Below, piece by piece: positions 8,427 through 16,449 of a DNA stretch of 64,000 bases. The position numbers and the translations under genes were made by a program. The notes below the pieces were generated by a model. It was not told where the DNA came from. It searched no databases and saw only the letters and a list, made by a program, of their open reading frames with translations. The stretch's first letter is position 1. Each line of letters begins with the position of its first letter. This DNA comes from Arthrobacter saudimassiliensis (lineage in GTDB: Bacteria > Actinomycetota > Actinomycetes > Actinomycetales > Micrococcaceae), in the NCBI GenBank assembly GCA_900016675.1, contig LN483071.1, forward strand, positions 496,001 through 560,000, given 5' to 3'.

Positions 8427-8498
8427 AAGAATGAGGAAAACCCGCGCGCAAGGCCTATGCTGTTTCTGCATCCTTGGCCGCGCGGGCGCTCTCTTGAG

Positions 8499-8570
8499 AG
8501 CCCCGACCGGGAATCGATCCCGGGACCTCCATCTTACCAAGATGGCGCTCTACCACTGAGCTATCGGGGC
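8499..8570 (-). tRNA. tRNA-Thr (anticodon GGT)
   Basis: 72-nt cloverleaf on the minus strand: acceptor GCCCCGA/TCGGGGC, D arm AGCTCAGTGGTAGAGC, anticodon stem CCATC/GATGG with loop TTGGTAA, and T arm CCGGGATCGATTCCCGG. It lies just upstream of tRNA-Met on the same strand, 72 nt apart, and probably shares its transcript. Confidence 0.95.
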
Positions 8571-8799
8571 ATCGCCCCTCACCGGGGCAACGACATAAGA
8601 CTCTACCAGCAGTTTTCCCGCTGCGCGAATCGAAGCAGCCAAATCCCGGCGGATGTGACTGAACACACTATTTCTCCTTGTCAGCGGGCGTTTTTACGGC
8701 TTCCTAACCAGCCGTACGGCGTAAACTTCAGAGGGGGACAACAGCGTCCCCGCCGAGCCCCCGACGGGCGTCGGGGGATGACAGGAGCGTGGGGCACGA

Positions 8800-10173
8800 A
8801 TGCCAAGGCATATGGGGGCCGGCACCGTCCTGGGCGGACGATATCGGCTTGTGGAGCGCATCGGTTCGGGGTCCATGGGCGCGGTGCACCGGGCCGTCGA
8901 TGAGTTCCTGGACCGCGAGGTGGCCGTCAAGCTGATTGCCTCCACGGCCCGCACCGAGGAGCAGCGCCGCAGCGACGAGGCGGAGGCGAAGCTCCTGGCC
9001 CGCCTGAGCCACCACAGCCTTATTACGCTGTTCGACGCCGGAACCGATGTCTCTCCTTCCGGAACCTCCATCGTGTGGCTGGCTATGGAGCTGGTGCACG
9101 GCCCCGACCTGAGCCGCCGGCTGTCCCAGGGGCGGCTGCACAGCCGGCAGGTGGCGTTCCTCGGCTACGACCTGGCCATCGGACTGGACTACATGCACCG
9201 CAGCTCCATCGTGCACCGGGACATCAAGCCGGCCAACATCCTGCTTTTCGACTACCGCGACGACGAGTCCCGGCTCCGGGCCAAGCTCACCGACTTCGGC
9301 GTGGCCCAGCTGGCGGGAGACCCGCACCCCGAAAAGGGCCAGTTCACCGGCACGGCGGGGTTCATGAGCCCCGAGCAGGCCCGCGGGGAAGCGGCCGGCC
9401 CGCAGAGCGACGTGTATTCGCTGGGCCTGGTGCTGCTGCAGTGCCTCACCGGTGAGCGGGCCTTTCCCGGTCCCGCCCTGGAGAGCGCCCTCTCCCGGCT
9501 GTTCCGGTCACCGGAAATTCCCGACTGGCTTGATCCCGACTGGGCGCAGCTGCTGCGGGCGATGACCGCACTGGACCCCTGGGAGCGTCCCAGTGCCCAC
9601 GATGCCTCCGAGGTGCTGGCGGACATGGCGTCGGCGGGCCGCGGCCGGCGGCGTGCCGAAGACCCGGCCTCCGCGGAGGAGCAGGACCGCCTCCAGGCGC
9701 TGGGCGACCTCGACGTGATCGACCGCGGCGAGGATCCCACCCTGGAGCGGCTCGCCTCGCTCACGGCCCGGCTGCTCAACGTGCCGGTGGCAGCGGTCTC
9801 CATGGTGGGACGGGACAAGGTGTGGACCATTGCCGGCGCCGGAACCGAGCGCGGCTCGGCGCCGCTGGAATCCTCGCTGTGTCCGGTCACCGTCAGGCAG
9901 GACGGCCCGTTCATCGTCGACGACGTGCAGAACGACCCGCGCACCAGCGACGACGAGCTGGTGCGCCGCTCCCCCGGGTTCGGCTTTTATGCAGGCGTCC
10001 CGCTCCGGGATGCCGAGGGCCGTGCCGTGGGCACCCTGTGTGTCATGGACCGGCGGGCGCGCAGCCTGACGGGTGAGCAGGAGGCAACCCTCAAGGACCT
10101 GGCCGCGGTGGTCATGGACGTGCTGATGCTGCGTTCGGCCGCTGAACAGGCCCGCACCGTCGGCCGCAGCTGA
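8800..10173 (+). CDS. Serine/threonine protein kinase with C-terminal GAF domain
   Basis: 457 aa. The N-terminal 270 residues are a Hanks-type kinase: GSGSMG glycine loop, VAVKLI lysine, catalytic HRDIKPANIL, DFGVAQL and the activation segment ending GTAGFMSPEQARGE. Residues about 295-450 form a GAF domain (VPVAAVSMVGRDKVW, DDVQNDPRT, FYAGVPLRDAEGRAVGTLCVMD). There is no transmembrane or PASTA segment, so the kinase should be cytosolic and perhaps regulated by a small ligand or redox state sensed by the GAF domain. The ATG at 8800 has AGGAG upstream; an ATG at 8812 is also possible. It stands alone and ends at a strong bidirectional hairpin. Confidence 0.93.
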   Translation: MPRHMGAGTVLGGRYRLVERIGSGSMGAVHRAVDEFLDREVAVKLIASTARTEEQRRSDEAEAKLLARLSHHSLITLFDAGTDVSPSGTSIVWLAMELVHGPDLSRRLSQGRLHSRQVAFLGYDLAIGLDYMHRSSIVHRDIKPANILLFDYRDDESRLRAKLTDFGVAQLAGDPHPEKGQFTGTAGFMSPEQARGEAAGPQSDVYSLGLVLLQCLTGERAFPGPALESALSRLFRSPEIPDWLDPDWAQLLRAMTALDPWERPSAHDASEVLADMASAGRGRRRAEDPASAEEQDRLQALGDLDVIDRGEDPTLERLASLTARLLNVPVAAVSMVGRDKVWTIAGAGTERGSAPLESSLCPVTVRQDGPFIVDDVQNDPRTSDDELVRRSPGFGFYAGVPLRDAEGRAVGTLCVMDRRARSLTGEQEATLKDLAAVVMDVLMLRSAAEQARTVGRS

Positions 10174-10200
10174 CCCCGGCCCGGGACCGGACCGGGGCGC

Positions 10201-10246
10201 AGATATGGGAAAGGCCCCCGCCGGAGCGGGGGCCTTTCCCATATCT
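10201..10246. terminator. Bidirectional terminator between the kinase and the DEAD-box helicase
   Basis: A perfect 21-bp inverted repeat (10201-10221 with 10226-10246) with a CGGA loop lies between two convergent genes. AAAGG/CCTTT tracts inside the stem suit both directions. Confidence 0.85.
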
Positions 10247-10279
10247 GCATGCGGCCGGCTGTCGGAGGCCGCGCTGCGC

Positions 10280-12196
10280 TTAGTCCTGGTAACGCGGCTT
10301 GCGGGCGAACTTGTTGCCGCCGCGGTCGCCGTCGAAGCGCTTGCGCTGCGGACGGTCGCTGCCGCGGTCGCCGAAGGACCGCTCGCCGTCGCGCTTCTTG
10401 TAGCCGCCGCCGCGGGGCGCGCCGCCGTCGCGGTCGCGGGCGGGACGGCGTCCCTTGTCCAGTTCCAGGTGGATCAGCTCGCCGCCGATCCGGGTGCGGG
10501 ACAGGGCGCGCAGCTGGTCCTGGGACAGGTCGGCGGGCAGCTCCACCAGGCTGTGGTCGGAGCGGATGTCGATGCCGCCGATCTGCGCTGCGGACAGGCC
10601 CCCCTCGTTGGCGATGGCGCCGACGATGGAGCCCGGCATGACGCGGTTGCGGCGTCCGACGGCGATCCGGTAGGTCGCGTTACCCTCGGTCAGGGTGCGG
10701 GACGGGCCGCGGGAGTTGAAGCTGTCCCGCTTGCCTTCGGCGCGGTCGCGCTGGCGGGCCGGTGCCTGCGGCAGCTCCTCGAGCAGCAGCGGGCGGCCGT
10801 TCTGGGCCATCAGGGCCAGGGCGGCGGCGACTTCCTCGGCGGTGACGTCGGCGTGGTCGGCCACGTAGCTGTTCACCAGGTCGCGGAAGACGGTGAGGTC
10901 CTGGGAGGCCAGGGTCTCGGTGATCCGCTCGGCGAACTTGGCCAGGCGCTTGTTGTTCACCACGTCCACCGACGGCAGCGGCATGTGCTCGACCGGCTGG
11001 CGGGTGGCCTTCTCGATGGCCCGCAGCAGGTACTTCTCGCGCGGGGTCATGAACAGGATCGCGTCGCCGGTGCGGCCGGCGCGGCCGGTGCGGCCGATGC
11101 GGTGCACGTAGGACTCGGTGTCGTGCGGGATGTCGTAGTTCACGACCAGGCTGATCCGCTCGACGTCGAGGCCGCGGGCGGCGACGTCGGTGGCGACCAG
11201 GATGTCGATCTTGCCGTCACGCAGGGCCTCGACGGTGCGCTCGCGCTGGTTCTGCGGGATGTCGCCGTTGATCGCGGCGGCCTTGTAGCCGCGGGCCTTG
11301 AGCTTGTCGGCGAGGTCCTCGGTGGCCATCTTGGTGCGGACGAAGGCGATGACGCCGTCGAACTGCTCGGCCTCGAAGATCCGGGTCATGGCGTCGAGCT
11401 TGTGCGGGCCCATGACCTGCACGTAGCGCTGGCGGATGTTGGATCCGGTGGTCACGGAGGACTTGACCGTGATTTCCGCGGGGTTCTTGAGGTACTGCTT
11501 GGCGATCTTGCGGATGGCGCCGGGCATGGTGGCCGAGAACAGGGCCACCTGCTTCTCGTCCGGAGTCGAGGAGAGGATCTGCTCGACGTCGTCGGCAAAG
11601 CCCATGCGCAGCATCTCGTCGGCCTCGTCGAGGACCACGTACTGCAGGTTGGACAGGTCCAGGGAACCCTTGGCGATGTGGTCGATGACGCGGCCGGGCG
11701 TGCCGACCACGACCTGGGCGCCGCGGCGCAGGCCGGCCAGCTGCGGGCCGTAGGGGGAACCGCCGTAGACGGGCAGGACGGTGAAGTCCTCCATGTGCTT
11801 GGCGTAGGAGGTGAAGGCCTCGGCGACCTGCAGGGCCAGCTCGCGGGTCGGGGCGAGGACCAGGACCTGGGTGTCGCGGCTGGGGCCGTTGATTTCGGCC
11901 AGCTCGGCCAGGCGGGACAGGGCGGGGACCGCGAACGCGGCGGTCTTGCCGGTGCCGGTCTGGGCCAGGCCGACGACGTCGCGGCCTTCGAGCAGCACCG
12001 GGATGGTGGCGGCTTGGATCGGCGAGGGCTTCTCGTAGCCGACGTCGGTCAGGGCGGCCAGGACGCGGGCGTCGAGGTTGAAGTCGGTAAAGCGGGGGGT
12101 GGCATCCGCTTCCGGCTGCGCGTCGTTGACGGCGGCTGCGGAACCGGCCTCTTCGGCTGCGGTTGCGGACAGGTTTTCGTTGATGCTCTCAGGCAC
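10280..12196 (-). CDS. deaD: DEAD/DEAH-box ATP-dependent RNA helicase
   Basis: 638 aa. The helicase core has the Q-motif region, AQTGTGKTAAF, PTRELALQ, VLDEADEML, SATMP and HRIGRTGRAGR. It is followed by a DbpA-like RNA-binding domain (NATYRIAVGRRNRVMPGSIVGAIANEGG) and an Arg/Gly/Asp-rich basic tail. This architecture matches DeaD/CsdA, which unwinds structured RNA in ribosome assembly and cold adaptation. The GTG at 12196 has GAGGAT six bases upstream; the longer open frame to 12637 has no such support. A leader of about 330 bp without genes precedes it, which suits post-transcriptional cold-shock control. Confidence 0.93.
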   Translation of the reverse strand: MPESINENLSATAAEEAGSAAAVNDAQPEADATPRFTDFNLDARVLAALTDVGYEKPSPIQAATIPVLLEGRDVVGLAQTGTGKTAAFAVPALSRLAELAEINGPSRDTQVLVLAPTRELALQVAEAFTSYAKHMEDFTVLPVYGGSPYGPQLAGLRRGAQVVVGTPGRVIDHIAKGSLDLSNLQYVVLDEADEMLRMGFADDVEQILSSTPDEKQVALFSATMPGAIRKIAKQYLKNPAEITVKSSVTTGSNIRQRYVQVMGPHKLDAMTRIFEAEQFDGVIAFVRTKMATEDLADKLKARGYKAAAINGDIPQNQRERTVEALRDGKIDILVATDVAARGLDVERISLVVNYDIPHDTESYVHRIGRTGRAGRTGDAILFMTPREKYLLRAIEKATRQPVEHMPLPSVDVVNNKRLAKFAERITETLASQDLTVFRDLVNSYVADHADVTAEEVAAALALMAQNGRPLLLEELPQAPARQRDRAEGKRDSFNSRGPSRTLTEGNATYRIAVGRRNRVMPGSIVGAIANEGGLSAAQIGGIDIRSDHSLVELPADLSQDQLRALSRTRIGGELIHLELDKGRRPARDRDGGAPRGGGYKKRDGERSFGDRGSDRPQRKRFDGDRGGNKFARKPRYQD

Positions 12197-12527
12197 AGTG
12201 ATCCTCACGGGGATGGAACCGGGCAGCACGGCGGCTGCAGGACGCAAGTCCGGCGCTGTTCCAATCCCAGGCAGGACTTTCCGCCACAGCTGGTGGCCGA
12301 AGGCACTGGGTTGTGCGCGCAGCCGGTGTGGCGATTTCTTTGCCGGCCTTCCCCAGGAGATGATTCTGCCCGCAAGAGTGGTTGCGGGCCCCAACACTTT
12401 CGTTCCGCCGATAGCGGCGAAAAAACAGGGATACCGGAGTGGGGGATGTTTCAAGTGTACGCTACGTGCCGCCCCGGCCGGTCCACCGGGCCGGTGAGCT
12501 TGGGCACAGCCGGCGCTCCGGCTGCCT
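12197..12527 (-). other. Long leader region upstream of the DEAD-box helicase
   Basis: 331 bp between the MOSC gene stop and the helicase start. On the minus strand a TACACT -10-like hexamer (12454-12459), TTGAAA (12449-12454) and TATCCC (12428-12433) are candidate promoter parts. A hairpin TTCGCCG/CGGCGGAA lies just downstream. A 5' untranslated region of roughly 230-250 nt is inferred. Confidence 0.4.
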
Positions 12528-13232
12528 TCAGGCCCGGGCCGCGGGGTCGGCCGCTGCCTCCACCGCGGGCCCGACGTCGGCGGCGGCGGCATTTCGCCGT
12601 GATGCCCGGCGCAGGCTGCGCACCAGTTCCGGGGCAAGCTTCAGTCCGGCGCGTCCGGCGTCGAACAGCGCCTGGATCTGGTCCTCATCCGGGCCGCGGA
12701 AGACCTGGGCGATGCTGACGCCGTGGGCCGGCTTCGAGAGCACCTCGACGGCGTCCCCCGCGGCGACCGGGCCGGCCTTCAGCACCCGCAGGTAGGCGCC
12801 GGTGCGGGCGGCCTGGGTGAACCGGGCGGTGAAGCGGGGCTCTCCCATCCGGTCCTGGAAGTTGCGGCAGGGGGTCCGCGGACCGGTGACCTCAAGTTCC
12901 AGCGTGCCGCCGATCCGCCACCGCTCCCCCACCAGTGCGTTGGAGGCGTCGATGCCGGCCACCCGCAGGTTCTCGCCGAACAGCCCCGGCGGGATCTCCC
13001 GGCCCAGTTCCGCAGCCCAGTAGTCGGCGTCGGCCTGGCTGTACGCGTAGACCGCCTTCGTCTCGCCGCCGTGGTGGCGCCGGCTGACCTGGACGTCGCC
13101 GGTCAGGCCCAGGTCGTAGACGTGGACCGGCCCGTCCACCGGGCGCTTGTCGATGGCGGTCACTCCCACGGTGTCCCGGGTGGGATGCAGCTGATGGACG
13201 CGGCACACGGCCAGCACGGTTCCGGCGGTCAT
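12528..13232 (-). CDS. MOSC domain protein
   Basis: 234 aa, soluble. The MOSC beta-barrel features are VTAIDKRPVDGPV, the conserved DLGLTGDVQVSRRHHGG, AVYAYSQADADYWAAEL, PGLFGENLRVAGID and the cysteine in TGPRTPCRNFQDRM, where MOSC proteins place the putative molybdenum-ligating or sulfur-carrying Cys. It resembles the YiiM branch, linked to reduction of N-hydroxylated compounds. The true substrate is not visible. The start is set at 13232 because a -10 hexamer ends 7 nt before it; an ATG at 13241 overlaps that hexamer. Confidence 0.85.
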   Translation of the reverse strand: MTAGTVLAVCRVHQLHPTRDTVGVTAIDKRPVDGPVHVYDLGLTGDVQVSRRHHGGETKAVYAYSQADADYWAAELGREIPPGLFGENLRVAGIDASNALVGERWRIGGTLELEVTGPRTPCRNFQDRMGEPRFTARFTQAARTGAYLRVLKAGPVAAGDAVEVLSKPAHGVSIAQVFRGPDEDQIQALFDAGRAGLKLAPELVRSLRRASRRNAAAADVGPAVEAAADPAARA

Positions 13233-13239
13233 GGGGCCC

Positions 13240-13245
13240 ATCCTA
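13240..13245 (-). promoter_or_regulatory. -10 element of the MOSC gene, leaderless type
   Basis: TAGGAT on the minus strand, then seven bases, then the ATG at 13232. No ribosome binding site is present. Confidence 0.5.
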
Positions 13246-13271
13246 GACGAGGCCGCGGCACCCGCACCGGC

Positions 13272-14582
13272 TTATGACCGGCTTTCCCGTACTCCCGGCC
13301 GCGGCCCTTCGACGGCGGCGGCGGGCAGGTACACGGCCCGCCGGTTCCACCGGCGACGGCGCTGATAGGCGCACAGCAGCCAGGCCAGCACGGCCACGCC
13401 CCAGAACACGCCCAGGCTCGCCGCGATCAGCCACAGCTGCGGTTCCTGGGCGTCCAGGTCCTGCGCGCCCAGCAGCAGCGCGGTCTTCTTGGGCGAAAGG
13501 TAGAAGATGACGGCGCCCGCGGCGAGCAGCGCGGCCCCGGTACCGCGCAGGCGACGGTGCCCGGCGGGAAGGTCCGCCAGGTCGCGCAGCAGCACCGCGC
13601 CGAGCAGCGCCACCCAGACCCAGTGGTGGGACCAGGAAACCGGCGAGACAAGCAGCATCAGCAGCGCCGTCGCCGACAGGGCCGTCATGGGCCGGCCCGC
13701 GAGGTCCGCCCGGCGGATCAGGACCGCAACCGCCGCCAGGGCAGCCGCCGCCAGGACAAGCCAGACGCCGGTGCCCGGGAAGTCCGGTCCGGCGATGTGG
13801 GCGATGGCCCCGCGCAGGGACAGGTTGTCCACATATCCGGGGCCGCCGATCCGCTCGGTCTCGGGCAGCAGCTCGCCCCAGTAGGTGCGTGACTCCCGCG
13901 GGAGCACAAGGAAGCCGAGGGCGAAGGTGGCGAGGAATCCCACCGCCATGTTGCGCAGGCCCCGCCAGTCCCCCCGGAGCAGGTAGTAGAGGCCGAAGAC
14001 GAGCGGGGTCAGCTTGATGCCGGCGGCGATGCCGGTGAGCAGCCCGGTGGGCCGGCCGGGCCGAGGGGAAAGGTTGTCTCCGAGGATCAGCAGGAAGAGC
14101 AGGATGTTGATCTGCCCGAAGGCGATCGTCTCCCGCCATGGGCCCAGGGCTGCCAGCAGCCCGAACCCGAACACCGCGACGGGGCGCAGCCACGGATGCG
14201 CCAGCACCTGCAGCGCGCTCCGCCGTCCGGCGAACCAGCCGGTCAGCCAGACCGCGGCGAGGAAGGTGAGGAGGTAGGAGAGGATGCGGAAAAGCAGGAA
14301 CCCGAGCGAGTCGCCGAAGGGCGCCAGGAGGGCGAAGAGCAGGGCGGCGAACGGCGGATAGGTGAACATCAGCGGCGGGTTTTCGCCGTTGGGGATGGAG
14401 CGGGTGTACAGCTCCCCGCGTGCGTCTATGACGCTCTGTCCGCCCAGCAGGTAGACCCGGAAGTCCAGTCCGTCCGCGGGTGCCGCCAGGTAGCCGAGCC
14501 ACGCCAGGCCGGCAGCTCCAAGGACAGCCGCCGCAGTCAGCGCAAGCAGGGCCACGCTGCGGGATCCGCCGACTGCTGCCAC
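13272..14582 (-). CDS. GT87-type polyprenyl-phosphate-dependent glycosyltransferase
   Basis: 436 aa, polytopic with about 9-11 hydrophobic helices. Typical GT87 (DUF2029) features are an early extracytoplasmic acidic site (GLDFRVYLLGG), NPPLMFTYPPFAALLF, FGQINILLFLLI and GIKLTPLVFGLYYL near the middle. Characterised relatives are alpha-1,2-mannosyltransferases that build PIM or lipomannan from polyprenyl-phospho-mannose; a cell-envelope mannosylation role is inferred. The GTG at 14582 has an excellent AGGAGG six bases upstream; the open frame to 15161 is disregarded because its extra sequence is Arg/Pro-rich and non-hydrophobic. Confidence 0.87.
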   Translation of the reverse strand: MAAVGGSRSVALLALTAAAVLGAAGLAWLGYLAAPADGLDFRVYLLGGQSVIDARGELYTRSIPNGENPPLMFTYPPFAALLFALLAPFGDSLGFLLFRILSYLLTFLAAVWLTGWFAGRRSALQVLAHPWLRPVAVFGFGLLAALGPWRETIAFGQINILLFLLILGDNLSPRPGRPTGLLTGIAAGIKLTPLVFGLYYLLRGDWRGLRNMAVGFLATFALGFLVLPRESRTYWGELLPETERIGGPGYVDNLSLRGAIAHIAGPDFPGTGVWLVLAAAALAAVAVLIRRADLAGRPMTALSATALLMLLVSPVSWSHHWVWVALLGAVLLRDLADLPAGHRRLRGTGAALLAAGAVIFYLSPKKTALLLGAQDLDAQEPQLWLIAASLGVFWGVAVLAWLLCAYQRRRRWNRRAVYLPAAAVEGPRPGVRESRS

Positions 14583-14690
14583 GCGGCCCTCCTGCCTTCG
14601 CCTTGGTGCCGCCCGACGGGCCGCGACGACCAGTCTACCGGCGGGCATCCGTGCCGAGGACCCCCGGGCCCGCAAACAGCGCCGCCCGGG

Positions 14691-14696
14691 TAGGTT
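14691..14696 (+). promoter_or_regulatory. -10 element of the small membrane gene at 14704, leaderless type
   Basis: TAGGTT, then seven bases (GGAGGAG), then ATG. The purine-rich stretch touches the start codon and is too close to act as a normal ribosome binding site. Confidence 0.5.
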
Positions 14697-14703
14697 GGAG
14701 GAG

Positions 14704-15114
14704 ATGAAAGCGCCGCGTCCTCCCCTGCCACGAACCCTGCGCCTCGCCTGCACCGGGTGGCTGCTGTCCGCCCTGCTCCTGGGCGCCGTCGGGATCTCCT
14801 TCATCCTGTCCGCGCGCGCCGGCGGCGACGGTCCCGGGCTGACGAGCCTGGGGGTGCTCAGCCTGGTCCTGGGGCTGGTGGCCGCCTGGGGAGCGGTGCA
14901 GCTGCGCCGCGGTCGGCGCAGCGGGCGGGAGACCCTGACCAGCCTCGGCGTCCTGCTCGGCGTGCCCCTGCTGTTCCGCGGCCCCTCGCTCGCCGCGCTG
15001 GGCGTGCTGCTCCTGGCCTGCGCGGCGCTGCTCTGGCTGCCGGAGAGCGTGCGCCACCTGCGGACCACCGACCCGCGCCCGCCGCGGCGCGGCCGGTCCC
15101 TCCCCCCGCGCTGA
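14704..15114 (+). CDS. Small polytopic membrane protein, unknown family
   Basis: 136 aa with four hydrophobic segments (about residues 15-37, 45-62, 76-92 and 97-112) and a basic, Pro/Arg-rich tail. It is divergent from the GT87 gene. The ATG at 14704 is chosen from the promoter position; a TTG at 14695 is in frame. I do not recognise a characterised family. Confidence 0.7.
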   Translation: MKAPRPPLPRTLRLACTGWLLSALLLGAVGISFILSARAGGDGPGLTSLGVLSLVLGLVAAWGAVQLRRGRRSGRETLTSLGVLLGVPLLFRGPSLAALGVLLLACAALLWLPESVRHLRTTDPRPPRRGRSLPPR

Positions 15115-15170
15115 CGGCGCCCGGCGTCCGGGCACCGCTGCGACGGCGGGCGGATCGGCACCGGAAACGG

Positions 15171-15204
15171 TACGGCGGCCGGCGGTTCCCCGCCGGCCGC
15201 CGTA
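15171..15204. terminator. Bidirectional hairpin between the membrane gene and metB
   Basis: Perfect 15-bp stem (15171-15185 with 15190-15204) and a TTCC loop between convergent genes. Confidence 0.75.
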
Positions 15205-15231
15205 TCGCCGTTGTCCTGCCCTGCCGCCGGG

Positions 15232-16389
15232 TCAGCCGGCCTGGAGCTTCCCGAGGGCCTGGTCCAGGTCGGCGATCAGGTCCTCCACATCTTCGATGCC
15301 CACGGACAGGCGGATGAGGTTCTCGGGCACGGCCAGTTCGGTGCCCTTGACCGAGGCGTGAGTCATTTCTGACGGGTAGTTCATCAGCGACTCGACGCCG
15401 CCCAGCGACTCGGCGAGGGTGAAGACCCGGGTCGCTTCGGCCACGGTGCGCGCGGCCGCCTCCCCGCCCTTGAACGCCACGGAGACCATGCCTCCGAAAT
15501 CCTTCATCTGGGCCCTGGCCAGTTCATGGCCGGGATGGTCCTCCAGGCCCGGGTACAGGACGGATTCGACGGCGGGGTGCTCCTTCAGCCAGCGGGCCAC
15601 GGCCATCGCGTTGGCCGAGTGCCGGTCCATGCGCACGCCCAGGGTCTTCAGGCCGCGGGTGGTCAGCCAGGCCTCCATCGGGGCGGAGACCGCGCCGACC
15701 GCGAACTGGATGAAGCCGATCTTCTCCGCGGCGGCGTCGTCATTGAGGATGACCGCCCCGCCGACGGCGTCGGAGTGCCCGCCGATGTACTTGGTGGTGG
15801 AGTGCACCACGATGTCCGCGCCCAGGGCCAGCGGCTGCTGCAGGTACGGGGAGGCGAAGGTGTTGTCGACGACCAGCCAGGCACCGGCGTCGTGCGCGGC
15901 CTGCGCGACGGCGGCGATGTCGGAGATCTTCATCATCGGGTTCGACGGGGTCTCCAGCCACACCATCTTGGTGTTGCCGGCCGCGATGGCGGCGGTGAGC
16001 GCCTCCGTGTCCGCCATGTCGACGGCGGCATTGGTGATGCCCCAGCCGGAGAGCACCCGGTCGATCAGCCGGTAGGTGCCGCCGTACGCGTCGTTGCCGA
16101 GCACGATGTGGTCCCCCGGCGCCAGCAGCGCCCGGATCAGCGCATCTTCGGCGGCGAGGCCGGAGCTGAACGAGAAGGCGTGGGCACCGCCCTCCAGGGC
16201 AGCGAGCTGTTCCTGCAGGGCGTCGCGGGTGGGGTTGGTGCCGCGGCCGTACTCGTAGCCGTTGCGCAGTCCGCCGATGCCGTCCTGCGCGTACGTGGTG
16301 CTCTGGTACAGCGGCGGAATGACGGCGCCGGTGCTCGGGTCCGGGGCCTGGCCGGCGTGGATGGCACGGGTGTTGAAGCCGTTGGTCAT
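15232..16389 (-). CDS. metB: Cystathionine gamma-synthase / gamma-lyase family enzyme
   Basis: 385 aa, PLP-dependent Cys/Met metabolism enzyme. The Schiff-base lysine is Lys200 in HSTTKYIGGHSD. Other signatures are YGRGTNPTRDALQ, SGLAAEDALI and VWLETPSNP. It follows cbs on the same strand, so the pair covers both arms of transsulfuration; the family also includes cystathionine gamma-lyase, and the placement with cbs makes a lyase or bifunctional role plausible. The start has AAGGAG five bases upstream. Confidence 0.92.
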   Translation of the reverse strand: MTNGFNTRAIHAGQAPDPSTGAVIPPLYQSTTYAQDGIGGLRNGYEYGRGTNPTRDALQEQLAALEGGAHAFSFSSGLAAEDALIRALLAPGDHIVLGNDAYGGTYRLIDRVLSGWGITNAAVDMADTEALTAAIAAGNTKMVWLETPSNPMMKISDIAAVAQAAHDAGAWLVVDNTFASPYLQQPLALGADIVVHSTTKYIGGHSDAVGGAVILNDDAAAEKIGFIQFAVGAVSAPMEAWLTTRGLKTLGVRMDRHSANAMAVARWLKEHPAVESVLYPGLEDHPGHELARAQMKDFGGMVSVAFKGGEAAARTVAEATRVFTLAESLGGVESLMNYPSEMTHASVKGTELAVPENLIRLSVGIEDVEDLIADLDQALGKLQAG

Positions 16390-16449
16390 GGTGCTCCTTT
16401 CCGGGTGCTCCCGGCTGGTGCGGTTGGAAGTCTCTTCGGCGGTCCCTGC

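Noticed and set aside
8441-8485. Inverted GC-rich segments between tRNA-Met and tRNA-Thr as a third RNA gene
   Set aside because: The pairing is imperfect and short; more likely part of the precursor spacer.
10205-12718. 837-codon open frame on the plus strand opposite the DEAD-box helicase
   Set aside because: It is exactly antisense to a gene with complete helicase motifs; the translation is Gly/Val/His-rich with no family motif. Long antisense frames are common at this GC content.
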